A stretch of 64,000 nt of DNA from Streptomyces venezuelae (GCF_008642335.1 NZ_CP029191.1:248001-312000), one strand, 5' to 3'; shown: positions 7,474 through 18,534, counted from the stretch's first letter. A program made the numbers and translations. The notes: generated by a model not told the origin, from the letters alone.

Positions 7474-8871
7474 TCACTCCGCCAACGCCTTCCCCGCCGT
7501 CGAAGTTCCGTGCCCGACCGACTCGTTCGAGGGCTCCTTCGGGGGCTCGATGGAGGGCTCGGTCGATGGCCCGGTCGTGAGCTCGGTCGACGGCTCGGGA
7601 CGTCCGCTCCGCAGGACCCTGTTGACGCGTGCCGTGTCGAGAACGCCCTCCCAGCGGGCGACGACGAGGGTGGCGACGCTGTTCCCCGCGAGGTTCGTCA
7701 GGGCCCGGCACTCGGACATGAACTTGTCGATGCCGAAGATGAGCATGATGCCCGCTGCGGGCACGGTGCCGACGGTGGACAGCGTGGCGGCCAGGGCGAT
7801 GAATCCGGCGCCCGTGACGCCCCCGGACCCCTTCGACGTCAGGATCATGACGGCGAGCAGGCCGAGCTGCTGGCCGAGGGTGAGCGGGGTGTCGGTGGCC
7901 TGGGCGATGTAGACCGCCGCCAGGGAGAGGTAGATGGAGCTGCCGTCGAGGTTGAAGGAGTACCCGGTCGGCACGGTCAGGCCGACGATGTCCCTGCGCA
8001 CGCCGAGTCCTTCGAGCTTGCCCATCAGCCTCGGCAGCACGCTCTCCGACGACGACGTGCCGAGGACGATGAGGAACTCCTCGCGCAGATGGTGCAGGAG
8101 CCGGAGGATGTTGATCCGCAGCAGGGCGAGAACGCCGCCCAGGACGACCACGACGAAGAACAGTGACGTGCCGTAGAACAGGCCGATCAGCCTGCCGAGG
8201 CTGGTGAGCGTGGAGACGCCGTACTTGCCGATGGTGTAGGCCATGGCGCCGAACGCGCCGACGGGGGCGGCGAGCATCACGTAGTGGAGGATCTTGAAGA
8301 CGACCGCGCTCAGCCGGTTGACGCCATCGACCAGGGGCGCGCCGACGGGACCGACCGCCTTCAGCGCCACCCCGAACAGGACGGCGAAGAAGATGACTTG
8401 AAGGATGTTCCCCTCGGCGAACGCCCCGACCGCGCTGGACGGCACGATGTCGGTGAGGAAGTGCCACCAGCTCTGGGCCTCGCCGTCCTTCACGTACTGC
8501 GCGGCGTCGCCGGAGAGCCGCAGGTCGCCGGGGTGGGCGTGGACGCCGGCGCCGGGCCGGAAGAGGTTGACGGCGAGCAGTCCGACGGCGAGCGCGGCGA
8601 GGGTTCCGGCCTGGAAGTAGAGCAGGGATTTCAGGCCCACCCTGCCGACCCGGCGCAGGCTGTCGACACCGCCGATGCCCGCGACGATCGTCAGGAAGAC
8701 GATCGGGGTGATCAGCATCTTGATCGCCGAGACGAACGTGGTGCCGACCGGTTCCAGGGCGACGCCCGCGGAGGGCCGGAGCCAGCCCGTCAGGATGCCG
8801 GCGACGATCGCGGTCAGGACCCAGAAGTACAGCTGGCGGTACCAAGGGGCGGGGTGTGCGGTTGCTGCCAT
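7474..8871 (-). CDS. dctA: DctA-type C4-dicarboxylate:cation symporter
   Basis: A 465-residue DAACS-family transporter. The eight-helix fold with re-entrant hairpins is recognisable: LITPIVFLTIVAGI in helix 2, a serine-rich hairpin (LGTSSSESVLPRLM), GYSFNLDGSSIYLSLAAVYIAQ, which holds the NLDG cation/substrate motif, and TSKGSGGVTGAGFIALAATLS. The family imports succinate, fumarate, malate and related dicarboxylates with protons or sodium. It begins 26 bases after the dehydrogenase stop, so the two form an operon: uptake of a C4 acid followed by its oxidation. The C-terminal tail is a low-complexity stretch rich in TEPS/EPP repeats, probably unstructured. Confidence 0.92.
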   Translation of the reverse strand: MAATAHPAPWYRQLYFWVLTAIVAGILTGWLRPSAGVALEPVGTTFVSAIKMLITPIVFLTIVAGIGGVDSLRRVGRVGLKSLLYFQAGTLAALAVGLLAVNLFRPGAGVHAHPGDLRLSGDAAQYVKDGEAQSWWHFLTDIVPSSAVGAFAEGNILQVIFFAVLFGVALKAVGPVGAPLVDGVNRLSAVVFKILHYVMLAAPVGAFGAMAYTIGKYGVSTLTSLGRLIGLFYGTSLFFVVVVLGGVLALLRINILRLLHHLREEFLIVLGTSSSESVLPRLMGKLEGLGVRRDIVGLTVPTGYSFNLDGSSIYLSLAAVYIAQATDTPLTLGQQLGLLAVMILTSKGSGGVTGAGFIALAATLSTVGTVPAAGIMLIFGIDKFMSECRALTNLAGNSVATLVVARWEGVLDTARVNRVLRSGRPEPSTELTTGPSTEPSIEPPKEPSNESVGHGTSTAGKALAE

Positions 8872-8897
8872 GGCGTGACTCCTCGGCGGGGAACGTG

Positions 8898-9953
8898 TCA
8901 GAGCAGTTCGAGGAGCTTCTCGGTGAACTCGGCGGTCGTGCTGTCGCCGCCGAGGTCCGGGGTGCGCACGTCGGTCTTGGCCAGCACCGCGGCGATGGCC
9001 GCCGTGATCTCTTCGGCCGCCGCGCGGTGTCCGAGGTGGTCGAGCATCATCGCCGCCGACCAGATGGCGCCGAGGGGGTTGGCGATGCCGCGGCCCGCGA
9101 TGTCCGGCGCGGAGCCGTGGACCGGCTCGAACATCGAGGGGAACTCGCGCTCCGGATTGAGGTTGGCGGCCGGGGCGATCCCGATGGAACCGGCCACGGC
9201 GGCGGCCAGGTCGCTGAGGATGTCACCGAAGAGGTTGGAGGCGACCACGACGTCGAAGCGGGCCGGGTCGAGGACGAACTTCGCGGCCAGCGCGTCGATG
9301 TGCTCCTGGTCCCACACCACCGTCGGATGCTCCGCGCCCCGCTCGGCGACCAGCTCGTCCCAGAACGGCATGGTGTGCACGATGCCGTTCGACTTGGTGG
9401 CCGAGGTGAGCCTGCCGCCCCGCCGCGCGGCCAAGCGGAAGGCGTGGTCAAGGACGCGGGTGACTCCCGCGCGCGTGAAGACGGCTTCCTGGACGGCCAT
9501 CTCCTCCGGGAAACCGCGGTTCAGCCGTCCGCCGATCTCGCTGTACTCGCCCTCGACGTTCTCGCGTACGACGACGAAGTCGACCTCCCCCGGAGTGGCG
9601 GCCCACAACGGGCTCTCGACCCCTTCGAAGACGCGGATCGGCCGCACGTTGACGTACTGGCGGAAGCCCCGCCTGATCGGGATCAGCAGCCCCCACAGCG
9701 AGACGTGGTCGGGCACACCCGGATAGCCGACCGCGCCGAGCAGGATGGCGTCCTTGTCGCGCAGCTGGTCGAGCCCGTCCTCGGGCATCATGGCGCCCTC
9801 GCGGACGTAGCGCTCGCACGACCAGTCGTACGTCGTGTACGAGCAGGTGAAGCCGTGGCGGGTGCCGACCGCGTCGACGACCCGCTGTGCGGGAGGCAGC
9901 ACTTCGGCCCCGATGCCGTCGCCGGGGATGAGTGCGATGTGGTGGTGGGTCAT
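8898..9953 (-). CDS. Isocitrate/isopropylmalate-family dehydrogenase, tartrate or D-malate dehydrogenase type
   Basis: The 351-residue enzyme has the beta-decarboxylating dehydrogenase signature: IALIPGDGIGAEV at the N-terminus, the NVRPIRVF substrate loop Arg residues, SATKSNGI with the catalytic Lys, and DVVVASNLFGDILSDLAAAV with the metal-binding Asp residues. ENVEGEYSEIGGR and HVSLWGLLIPIRRGFRQYVN fit tartrate dehydrogenase/D-malate dehydrogenase better than LeuB, and the operon with DctA supports a C4 hydroxy-acid substrate. NAD use is usual in this subgroup. A TGCAAT hexamer (minus strand of 9960-9965) sits 7 bases before the ATG, and there is no clear ribosome binding site, so a leaderless mRNA is likely. 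Exact substrate is inference. Confidence 0.88.
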   Translation of the reverse strand: MTHHHIALIPGDGIGAEVLPPAQRVVDAVGTRHGFTCSYTTYDWSCERYVREGAMMPEDGLDQLRDKDAILLGAVGYPGVPDHVSLWGLLIPIRRGFRQYVNVRPIRVFEGVESPLWAATPGEVDFVVVRENVEGEYSEIGGRLNRGFPEEMAVQEAVFTRAGVTRVLDHAFRLAARRGGRLTSATKSNGIVHTMPFWDELVAERGAEHPTVVWDQEHIDALAAKFVLDPARFDVVVASNLFGDILSDLAAAVAGSIGIAPAANLNPEREFPSMFEPVHGSAPDIAGRGIANPLGAIWSAAMMLDHLGHRAAAEEITAAIAAVLAKTDVRTPDLGGDSTTAEFTEKLLELL

Positions 9954-9980
9954 GCCCCGATTGCAGCAACGGGAGTGTTC

Positions 9981-9997
9981 GAGCGTCCAAGACGCTC
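9981..9997. promoter_or_regulatory. Palindrome GAGCGTC-CAA-GACGCTC, candidate LysR operator overlapping -35
   Basis: A perfect 7-bp-arm palindrome in the 56-base gap before the dehydrogenase-dctA operon. On the minus strand it contains TTGGAC, a plausible -35, 19 bases before TGCAAT. Its core AGCGTCCAAGACGC occurs again, base for base, before cynT at 27169-27182. Confidence 0.5.
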
Positions 9998-10009
9998 TGC
10001 CGATCTGCC

Positions 10010-10918
10010 TTATAGGGCTCGCCTATATGCACGCGTCTCCGTGGACTCCGCCAGCGCGCACGTGAGGAACGTCCGCGCCGCGGGCGACTGCTCGGCCCTG
10101 CGACTCACCAGCGCGATCCGCAGCGTCGTCCGCGGCTCGATGTCCAGGACCAGCGCACCGGCCCGCTCGGCGGTCGTGCGCCAGGACTCGGTGACGACGG
10201 CGAGGCCCACCCCGGCGAGCACCAGCGGCAGGATCGCCACGCGGTGCTCGGTCTCCGCCGCGATGGCGAAGTCGATGCCACGCTCGCGGAGCCCGTCGAC
10301 GTACGCGCGCATGCCGGTGCCCCGCTGCCCGACGATCAGCCGCCGCCCCGCGAGCTCCTCGCGGGCCACCGGACGGCCCGCGGGGAAGGGCCCGTCGGGC
10401 GGGGTGACCAGGACGAACCGCTGCTCGCCCACGTCATGGGAGAGCACTTCCTTGTCGGCGACGGGGCCGGACGTCGCGAGGAGGCCCAGTTCGGCGGCGC
10501 CGGTGCGGACCATGTCGACGACGTCGCGCGAGGTGAACGCCGCCCGGATGTGCACGGACACGCCGGGGTAGCGGCCGGTGAAGCCGCGGACCATCGTGGT
10601 GAGCGGCTCCACCGCCTGGGAGGGCATGGCGGCGATGTCGAGCCGCCCCTCGCGCAGTTCGTGCACCGCGGCGACGCTGGCGCGGGCCGTCTCCAGGCTG
10701 CGCACGGCCGCGCGGGCGGGTTCGATCAGCGCCGTGCCCGCCTCGGTGAGCACGGCGCGACGCCCGATGCGGTGGAACAGGCTGCTGCCCAGGTCCCGTT
10801 CCAGCGCACGAACCGCCTGGGACAGCGACGGCTGGGAGAGGTAGAGGGCCGACGCCGCCCGGTTGAAGCCGCCGTGGTCGACGATCGCGAGGAAGTACTC
10901 GAGCTGACGAACATCCAT
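10010..10918 (-). CDS. LysR-family transcriptional regulator
   Basis: A 302-residue LTTR. The N-terminal winged HTH is MDVRQLEYFLAIVDHGGF followed by ALYLSQPSLSQAVRALE; the periplasmic-binding-protein-like effector domain spans about 90-295. The start chosen is the MDVRQ methionine; an upstream GTG/ATG in frame would add an Arg-rich stretch not typical of the family. It sits directly upstream of, and in the same direction as, the dehydrogenase and dctA genes, with two palindromes in the gap, so it most likely activates that operon in response to a C4 acid. This tandem layout is less common for LTTRs than divergent transcription. Confidence 0.9.
   Translation of the reverse strand: MDVRQLEYFLAIVDHGGFNRAASALYLSQPSLSQAVRALERDLGSSLFHRIGRRAVLTEAGTALIEPARAAVRSLETARASVAAVHELREGRLDIAAMPSQAVEPLTTMVRGFTGRYPGVSVHIRAAFTSRDVVDMVRTGAAELGLLATSGPVADKEVLSHDVGEQRFVLVTPPDGPFPAGRPVAREELAGRRLIVGQRGTGMRAYVDGLRERGIDFAIAAETEHRVAILPLVLAGVGLAVVTESWRTTAERAGALVLDIEPRTTLRIALVSRRAEQSPAARTFLTCALAESTETRAYRRAL
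10011..10027. promoter_or_regulatory. TATAGG-GCTCG-CCTATA palindrome, LTTR-type site
   Basis: A perfect 6-bp-arm palindrome that overlaps the LysR stop codon and lies about 60 bases before the dehydrogenase start. It contains ATAG-N7-CTAT, the spacing known for LysR-type (for example OxyR) half-site pairs, and a T-N11-A-like core. Position relative to the palindrome at 9981-9997 fits the recognition-site plus activation-site pattern of LTTR promoters. Confidence 0.5.
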
Positions 10919-10988
10919 GCGCCCATCCTCGCGCCGGCGGCACCGCCGCACGGCCATCAGGTCCGCCGGGCGCGAGGGCGGTCGGGAG

Positions 10989-11681
10989 TCAGTCCCGGTC
11001 GACGTGCTCCCGGACGATCTTGCGGTTGGTCGCGTCGATGTCGTACGTCGTCTTGTTCCAGTCGTCGGTCGTGACGACGTCGACGGACCACCGCACCATG
11101 TCGCCCTTGTCGGAGTCGTCGAGCTCCACCGAGGTGACGGTGCCCTTCTTCTTGTCCGTGGCGGTCTGCGCGGCCTGCTGCGCGGTGACGGTCGCCTTCT
11201 TCAGCCGGTCCGCGAGCTCGCGCTTGTCGTCCTGGTCCTGGTCCTTGTCGGCCCGCGCCTGCCCGGCCTTGCCGGTGACCGCGTCGACGTCGACGTCGTG
11301 GGCGGCGCCGTCCGCGGTCGCCACCTCGGTCTCCCAGACCGGCTTGTCCGGCGTGCCCTTGAGCTCGATGGAGACCGGCTTCGCCTTGTCGACCGTCGCC
11401 ACCGCCGCGTCCAGCGCCTTGTCGTAGCCGACCTTGGCCTTCGGGACGAGCTCCTTGCGCTCCCGCTGGTCGTCCGTGAGGTTGCCCCCGTCGGACGACG
11501 GGGAGGTCGAGGGCGACGCCGCCCGTCCGGCGGTGGAGGTGTCGGTCTTGGTGTCGCCGTCGTCGTTGCCGCAGCCGGTGAGCAGTGCTCCGGCCGCGGC
11601 AGCGACGCAGATCAGGCCCGTGCCCCGGGTGAGCGTGGGGCGGCCGCGCCTGGCGGCGGATGCATTTCGTTTTGTGACCAT
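10989..11681 (-). CDS. PepSY-domain lipoprotein
   Basis: A 230-residue exported protein with a lipoprotein signal: basic N-terminus, hydrophobic segment (GTGLICVAAAAGALL) and lipobox LLTGC with Cys at about 37. A Ser/Thr/Asp-rich linker follows. The mature part carries two PepSY-like units (about 90-145 with VWETEVATADGAAHDVDVDAVTGK, and 165-225 with MVRWSVDVVTTDDWNKTTYDIDATNRKI). PepSY domains are found in protease inhibitors and in envelope proteins. It starts 75 bases after the secDF stop and may have its own promoter. Function unknown. Confidence 0.85.
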   Translation of the reverse strand: MVTKRNASAARRGRPTLTRGTGLICVAAAAGALLTGCGNDDGDTKTDTSTAGRAASPSTSPSSDGGNLTDDQRERKELVPKAKVGYDKALDAAVATVDKAKPVSIELKGTPDKPVWETEVATADGAAHDVDVDAVTGKAGQARADKDQDQDDKRELADRLKKATVTAQQAAQTATDKKKGTVTSVELDDSDKGDMVRWSVDVVTTDDWNKTTYDIDATNRKIVREHVDRD

Positions 11682-11756
11682 ATGGGTACGTTAAGCGACC
11701 CGCCCGTTCCTCACCTGTGGAGACGGGACACGTACCCCGGTCGTGTACGAAACGCC

Positions 11757-14105
<2,349 letters not shown>

Positions 14106-14245
14106 GGGTTCTCCACGATGAGGGCCACGATGAGGGCAGGACGGAAGGACGCGTGACGGGGCGTCGCGAACGCGGTGCTGTGCGTACGAGCGCGCGTGCG
14201 TGCGCGCATGCGTGCCGGGTCAGGCGTCGGAGTGGGTCTGCGTGC

Positions 14246-14617
14246 TCATCGCCGGGGCGGGCCGCGCGGGGCGGCTTGTGCCCCGGCCTGTCGCGGAGTG
14301 GCCGGAACGGCCCGGAGGCGGACGTCGGGTCCGCCGAGGGCGCGGTGCGGCGCCGTGTCGACCGCCGTGCGCGGTGGTCCTATCGGCTGCGGCCCCGGGA
14401 GGTGGGCGTCGAGCCGGTGCGTGACGGTGACGTGGAGCGCCGGTATGTCATGGGGCGCGGTCTGCTTCTCCGCGTGCGCCACGACGGTGTGCCGGGCGAG
14501 CGGCCCGTCGGCCGGTGTCCCGTACGCCGCCGCGGAGGGGACGAACAGGGCGAGGACGGTGACGAGGAGGGATACGGCGGATGAGGCGAGGCGCGCGGAA
14601 CGGCTCGGCTGCGACAC
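14246..14617 (-). CDS. Small secreted protein of unknown function upstream of secDF
   Basis: A GTG-started frame of 123 residues, preceded by a purine-rich GAGGGGACGGGGG site. It begins with VSQPSRSARLASSAVSLLVTV and ends a Sec-type signal at LFVPSAAAYG (about residue 30). The mature region has no recognisable domain; it is His/Pro/Arg rich (for example DIPALHVTVTHRLDAHLPGPQP) and has no cysteine. It lies 140 bases before secDF on the same strand. Coding status is supported by signal-peptide logic rather than homology. Confidence 0.5.
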   Translation of the reverse strand: MSQPSRSARLASSAVSLLVTVLALFVPSAAAYGTPADGPLARHTVVAHAEKQTAPHDIPALHVTVTHRLDAHLPGPQPIGPPRTAVDTAPHRALGGPDVRLRAVPATPRQAGAQAAPRGPPRR

Positions 14618-14753
14618 GCGTGCCCCCGTCCCCTCGACTCTGCCCGTCGGTTCTTCCCGTCGGCTTTCCTCGGTCCTTCCGGGTGCACACGGTGCTGCCC
14701 CGCCCTGCTCAACGTACGGGTCACCGCCAATCGTTCCGCTCCCGTGCGGAGAC

Positions 14754-15809
14754 TCACCTGCCGTACTCCACCAGGCTGGTCGGCACCACGATCTGACGTG
14801 GTTCGGTGGGCGCGGCCGGGTCGTGCAGCCGGTCGGCGAGGAGCCGGCCCGCCGCGCGCCCGAGTTCGTCGCTGTCGTACGCCACGAGGGTGAGGGGCAG
14901 GCCGAGCGCGTCGGCGAGTTCGAAGTCGTCGAACCCGGCGAGGGCGACACCTGCACCGCCACCACTCCCCGCACCCGCGTCCCGTATCGCCCGGAACGCC
15001 CCTATCGTGTTGCGGTTGTTGGAACAGAACAGTGCGGTCGGGGGCTCGGGCAGGGCGAGGAGTTCGGCGGCGGCGCGCGTGGCCTGCCGCGGTTCGGTCT
15101 GCCCCTGGCGTACGAGGCGTGCGTCGACGGCGAGTCCTGCCTCGGCGAGGGCCGCCGCGTACCCGCGGAGCCGTTCGGTGCCGGTGTGGACGGCGGGCGG
15201 CGAGCCGAGGAAGCCGATGCGGCGGTGACCCCGCTCCAGGAGGCGGGCCGTGGCGGCGCGGGCGCCGCCGAAGTCGTCGACCAGGACGCAGTCCGCCGCG
15301 AAGCCCTCGGGCGGGCGGCTGGCGAGGACGACGGGCACGCCGTCGGCCACGGCCGTGGCGAGGTGCCGCTGGTCGGCGCCCGCGGGCACGGCGATGATCC
15401 CGTCGACACGGCGGGCCACCAGGTCGGCGACGAGTTCCCGCTCGGCGTCGAGGTCCTGGCCGGTGTTGCCGATGACGGTCTTCAGGCGGTGCTCACCTAC
15501 CACGGAGTCGACGCCGAGCGCGAGGCGTGAGTAGAAGGGGTTGGCGAGGTTGGTCACGACGAGCCCGACGAGCCCGGTGCCGCGGCCGAGCCGGAGGCTG
15601 CGGGCGACCTCGTTGGGCCGGTACCCGAGCGCGTCGGCGGCGGCCCGAACTCGCGCGCGGGTGGTCGGCAGAACCCGCGGATCGTCCCGCAGCACCCGCG
15701 ACGCCGTCATGGCACTGACCCCGGCCCGCTCGGCGACGTCCCGGAGGGTGGGCTGCCCGCGATGCGCGTCGCGCGGAGCGCGGGCACGGCCGTCGTGCGG
15801 TGCGGGCAT
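14754..15809 (-). CDS. LacI-family repressor of the mannoside module
   Basis: A 351-residue LacI/GalR regulator: HTH at about 20-45 (PTLRDVAERAGVSAMTASRVL), the hinge helix (YRPNEVARSLRLGRG) and a periplasmic-binding-like sugar-sensing domain (about 75-345) with VVTNLANPFYSRLALG. It is the last gene in the run of minus-strand mannoside genes, 92 bases after the ROK kinase. A LacI-type palindrome stands before the first gene of the run (24993-25006), so self-contained repression relieved by a mannose-type sugar is the likely scheme. The ligand is inferred from neighbours. Confidence 0.9.
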   Translation of the reverse strand: MPAPHDGRARAPRDAHRGQPTLRDVAERAGVSAMTASRVLRDDPRVLPTTRARVRAAADALGYRPNEVARSLRLGRGTGLVGLVVTNLANPFYSRLALGVDSVVGEHRLKTVIGNTGQDLDAERELVADLVARRVDGIIAVPAGADQRHLATAVADGVPVVLASRPPEGFAADCVLVDDFGGARAATARLLERGHRRIGFLGSPPAVHTGTERLRGYAAALAEAGLAVDARLVRQGQTEPRQATRAAAELLALPEPPTALFCSNNRNTIGAFRAIRDAGAGSGGGAGVALAGFDDFELADALGLPLTLVAYDSDELGRAAGRLLADRLHDPAAPTEPRQIVVPTSLVEYGR

Positions 15810-15901
15810 GGTGCGGGTCCTTCCGGTTCGTCCGGTGTGCGGTTCCGGCGCGGCGGGGCCGGGACCGTGCGGCGAGGGGGCGGGCTGGTGGTGACCGGCC
15901 C

Positions 15902-16774
15902 TCAGCGCACCGTCGCCGCGTGTGCCGCCGCTCCGACCAGGGCCGCGTCCTCGCCGAGGGCCGCGGGGCGGAGCGTGACCGGAGTATCTCTCAGGCCGGC
16001 GCGGAGTGCGGGGCGCAGGAGGTCCCATGACGTCGACATCGCGCCGCCGACGACGAGCACGGTCGCCCCGAAGTCGCGCAGGTGCGGGGCGAGTACCGCG
16101 CCGAGGGTCGTGAACGCCTCGTCGAGGACGCGTCGTGCTCGCCGGTCCCCGGCCCGCGCCCGGTCCGCGATGTCGCTCACGTCCAGGTCGGGGTCGACGG
16201 GTGCGTCCGCGCCACCGTAGTGGGCCAGGATCGCGCGGCGCGACACTGTTTCCTCCAGAGGTCCGCCGCCCGTCTCCACGAGGTCGATGCGGCCCTGCGG
16301 GGGTATGCCGGGGCCCTCGTGCCGGGCGCGGCCCGCCACCAGGAAGGCCGAGCCCACGCCCGTGCCGAGGGTGATGCCCGCGCAGCGTTCGTGGCCGCGC
16401 GCCGCGCCCGAGCGCCACTCGCCCAGGAGGAAGGCGTGCGCGTCGTTGAGGAAGACCGCGTGGGCGGGGCGCGGCCACACCGCGTCGAGCAGGACCGCGC
16501 GTACGTCGACGCCGTACAGGTCGTCGAACTTCCCGACACCGGCGAAGCGGGCGATGCCCTTGTCGTGGTCGAAGGGGCCGGGGACCGCGACGCCCCACAC
16601 CTCCCCGGCGGGCGCGTCCAGTTCCCCGGCGCAGCGCACCAGCGCGCCGAGGACGTGTTCGGCCGAGCCACGCGCGCGTACCGTCTCACGCACCCTGCGC
16701 AGCACGGTCGCCGTTCCGGGGTCCGCGAGCGCCGCGGTGACGTGTGTGCCGCCGAGTTCCAGGACGGGTCTCAT
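15902..16774 (-). CDS. ROK-family sugar kinase
   Basis: A 290-residue ROK protein with LELGGTHVTAALAD (phosphate 1 motif), WGVAVPGPFD, the catalytic Asp in FLNDAHAFLLGEW, and GITLGTGVGSAFLVAGR. The usual ROK zinc motif (CxCGxxGCxE) is missing, which is seen in some fructokinase/mannokinase-like ROK enzymes. The ATG overlaps the stop of the isomerase gene (ATGA), a sign of translational coupling. In this context it probably phosphorylates mannose (or a related hexose) freed by the alpha-mannosidase, feeding mannose-6-phosphate to the adjacent isomerase. Substrate is inference. Confidence 0.85.
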   Translation of the reverse strand: MRPVLELGGTHVTAALADPGTATVLRRVRETVRARGSAEHVLGALVRCAGELDAPAGEVWGVAVPGPFDHDKGIARFAGVGKFDDLYGVDVRAVLLDAVWPRPAHAVFLNDAHAFLLGEWRSGAARGHERCAGITLGTGVGSAFLVAGRARHEGPGIPPQGRIDLVETGGGPLEETVSRRAILAHYGGADAPVDPDLDVSDIADRARAGDRRARRVLDEAFTTLGAVLAPHLRDFGATVLVVGGAMSTSWDLLRPALRAGLRDTPVTLRPAALGEDAALVGAAAHAATVR

Positions 16775-18534
16775 ATGGTTCCCCGGGAGCCGGTTCCCCG
16801 CGAGCCGGTTCCTCGCGAGCCGGTCCGCCCGCCCCGCTCCGCGCGGACCAGCGCCTTGACGACCTTCACCGGGGACTCGCCGATCGCGGCCAGGCGGTAG
16901 GGCCCGACCGCCGCGGGCACCGTCAGCGTCTCCGAGCGGTACAGCATGTGCCGCTCCCCCGCCGCCGTGTGCAGCGCGACGCCTTCGCCCTCCACCACGT
17001 TGAGGACGTGGAAGCGGTCGGCCGTGTCGTCGTCGGCTTCGGCGCCCACGTCGAGGGCGTGCCGCCGCACCTCGAAGAACATCTCGTCCAGCGCGCCCAG
17101 GAGTTCCTCGCGCCGGCCCGGGCCCTCACGCAGGACGCGCGGTTCCTGGACCAGGTCCTGTGCGACGGCGTCGCCGCGGCGGACGGTCTCCAGGTTGGCG
17201 AGACCGTGCTCGTACGGGAGTTGCCGGGGTCGGCCGTCGGCGTCGGGGCGCAGCCAGTCGTAGAAGCGCAGGGAGTAGAGGTACGGCGTGGCGCTGATCT
17301 CCAGGACGACGTTCCCCGCGCCGGAGGCGTGCGGCGTGCCCGCCGGGATCAGGAAGAGCCGGCCCTGTTCGGCGGGGAACGTCATGACGTGGTCCTCGGG
17401 GTCCATCGGCACCCCGTCGTGCGCGGCTTCCTCGATCTCCTTGCGGAAGAGGTCGAGGTCGACGTCCTCGCGCAGGCCGAGGAAGACGCGGGTGTCCGGG
17501 CCGCCGACGGCCATGTAGTACGTCTCGTGCTGGGTGTAGGACCAGCCGAACCGCTCCTTCATGTACCGCGCCTTGGGGTGGCAGTGCACGGACAGGTTGC
17601 CGCCGCCCAGCGTGTCGAGGTAGTCGAAGCGGATCGGGAAGGAGGTGCCGAAACGGGCGGCCACCGGCGGACCGAGCATCGCCTCGGGGTGCAGGACACA
17701 CAGCAATTGGAAGGGTACTTCGGCCTGTTGACCGGCGTGCGTGCCGATGAGGACGCCCGCCTCGGGAGCGATGAGTTCGTAGCCGAGCGCGGTGTTGCGT
17801 GTGGTGGGGTCGAAGCCGAGGCGGTCCTGGGCCCAGTGCCCGCCCCAGGGCGTCGAGTTGAAGTAGGGCCGGGTGCGCACGGGCCGGCGGGCGAGGCCGG
17901 AGAGAGTGGCGCGGAGACCGGTGCCGTCGATGTACGTGGGGCGTTGCGGGTCCTGCACGTCGAGCCATGCGTCGAGGCGGGGCGCGAGGGCGTCCCGGTG
18001 GCGGTCGAGGATGGGCCAGTCGATGTAGAAGAGCCGTCGCAGGGTTCCCGGGTCGTCCGGAAGTCCCAGGTTGCGGCCGGTGCCGGTGGCGACGGCCGCC
18101 TCCGCGTGCCGTTTGGGCAGGTCGGCGTACCAGAGCAGGTCGTGCGGGAGGAGCGAGGCGCCGGGACCGTGGACGAGGAGCACGTCGCGGCCCTTCGGCG
18201 GCCGGGGCCGGGGAAGGTCGTCGAAGAGGTCGCGCAGAACCCCTTGCGCGAGCTTGGCGTAGTAGGGGTCTTCGGTGTCCGCCGCGGATTCGGTGCGGCG
18301 GCGCACCTCGGCGGGCGGGGCGTGGTGGGCGCGCAGGTCGAGGGTGCGCACGGCGGTGCCGCGTGCGGTCAGCTCGTCGGTGAGCCGTGCGGCGAGGTCG
18401 TCCCAGGCGGCGGTCGGCGGGCCGTCCACGGCGACGGTGGCGGGGCCCGTGGGCAGGCGCGCGGCGACGGCCTGCCAGCCGGTGGCGAGGACGGCCCCGG
18501 GCGCGGGCGGGTAGCGCGGGTCGAGCCGGTACAC
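16771..18534 (-). CDS. Class I mannose-6-phosphate isomerase with N-terminal kinase-like domain
   Basis: I choose the GTG at 18534, which follows GAAGGAG by 5 bases; an ATG at 18561 lacks such a site. The 587-residue product is far longer than a typical 300-390 residue isomerase. The C-terminal half has isomerase motifs: YFNSTPWGGHWAQ, SVHCHPKARYM...TQHETYYM (metal ligands) and IPAGTPHASG. Residues 1-235 resemble a uridine-kinase-type P-loop domain (VAVDGPP at 34-40, then VLLVHGPG, YADLPKRHAE, FYIDWPILDRH), but the Walker A glycine/lysine stretch is replaced by TAAWDD, so ATP hydrolysis is doubtful. The tail is a GTGSR repeat. It would convert mannose-6-P to fructose-6-P. Confidence 0.85.
   Translation of the reverse strand: MYRLDPRYPPAPGAVLATGWQAVAARLPTGPATVAVDGPPTAAWDDLAARLTDELTARGTAVRTLDLRAHHAPPAEVRRRTESAADTEDPYYAKLAQGVLRDLFDDLPRPRPPKGRDVLLVHGPGASLLPHDLLWYADLPKRHAEAAVATGTGRNLGLPDDPGTLRRLFYIDWPILDRHRDALAPRLDAWLDVQDPQRPTYIDGTGLRATLSGLARRPVRTRPYFNSTPWGGHWAQDRLGFDPTTRNTALGYELIAPEAGVLIGTHAGQQAEVPFQLLCVLHPEAMLGPPVAARFGTSFPIRFDYLDTLGGGNLSVHCHPKARYMKERFGWSYTQHETYYMAVGGPDTRVFLGLREDVDLDLFRKEIEEAAHDGVPMDPEDHVMTFPAEQGRLFLIPAGTPHASGAGNVVLEISATPYLYSLRFYDWLRPDADGRPRQLPYEHGLANLETVRRGDAVAQDLVQEPRVLREGPGRREELLGALDEMFFEVRRHALDVGAEADDDTADRFHVLNVVEGEGVALHTAAGERHMLYRSETLTVPAAVGPYRLAAIGESPVKVVKALVRAERGGRTGSRGTGSRGTGSRGTI
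16777..16821. repeat. Three 15-bp tandem repeats in the isomerase 3' end
   Basis: Three copies of a 15-bp unit (GGTTCCCCGCGAGCC and variants) encode the repeated RGTGS tail of the isomerase. They end just before the overlapping kinase start codon, so copy-number change would alter only the tail. Confidence 0.8.

Noticed and set aside
8284..9726. A long plus-strand open frame across dctA and the dehydrogenase gene.
   Set aside because: It is antisense to two well-supported genes; high GC keeps alternate frames open, and its product shows no domain.
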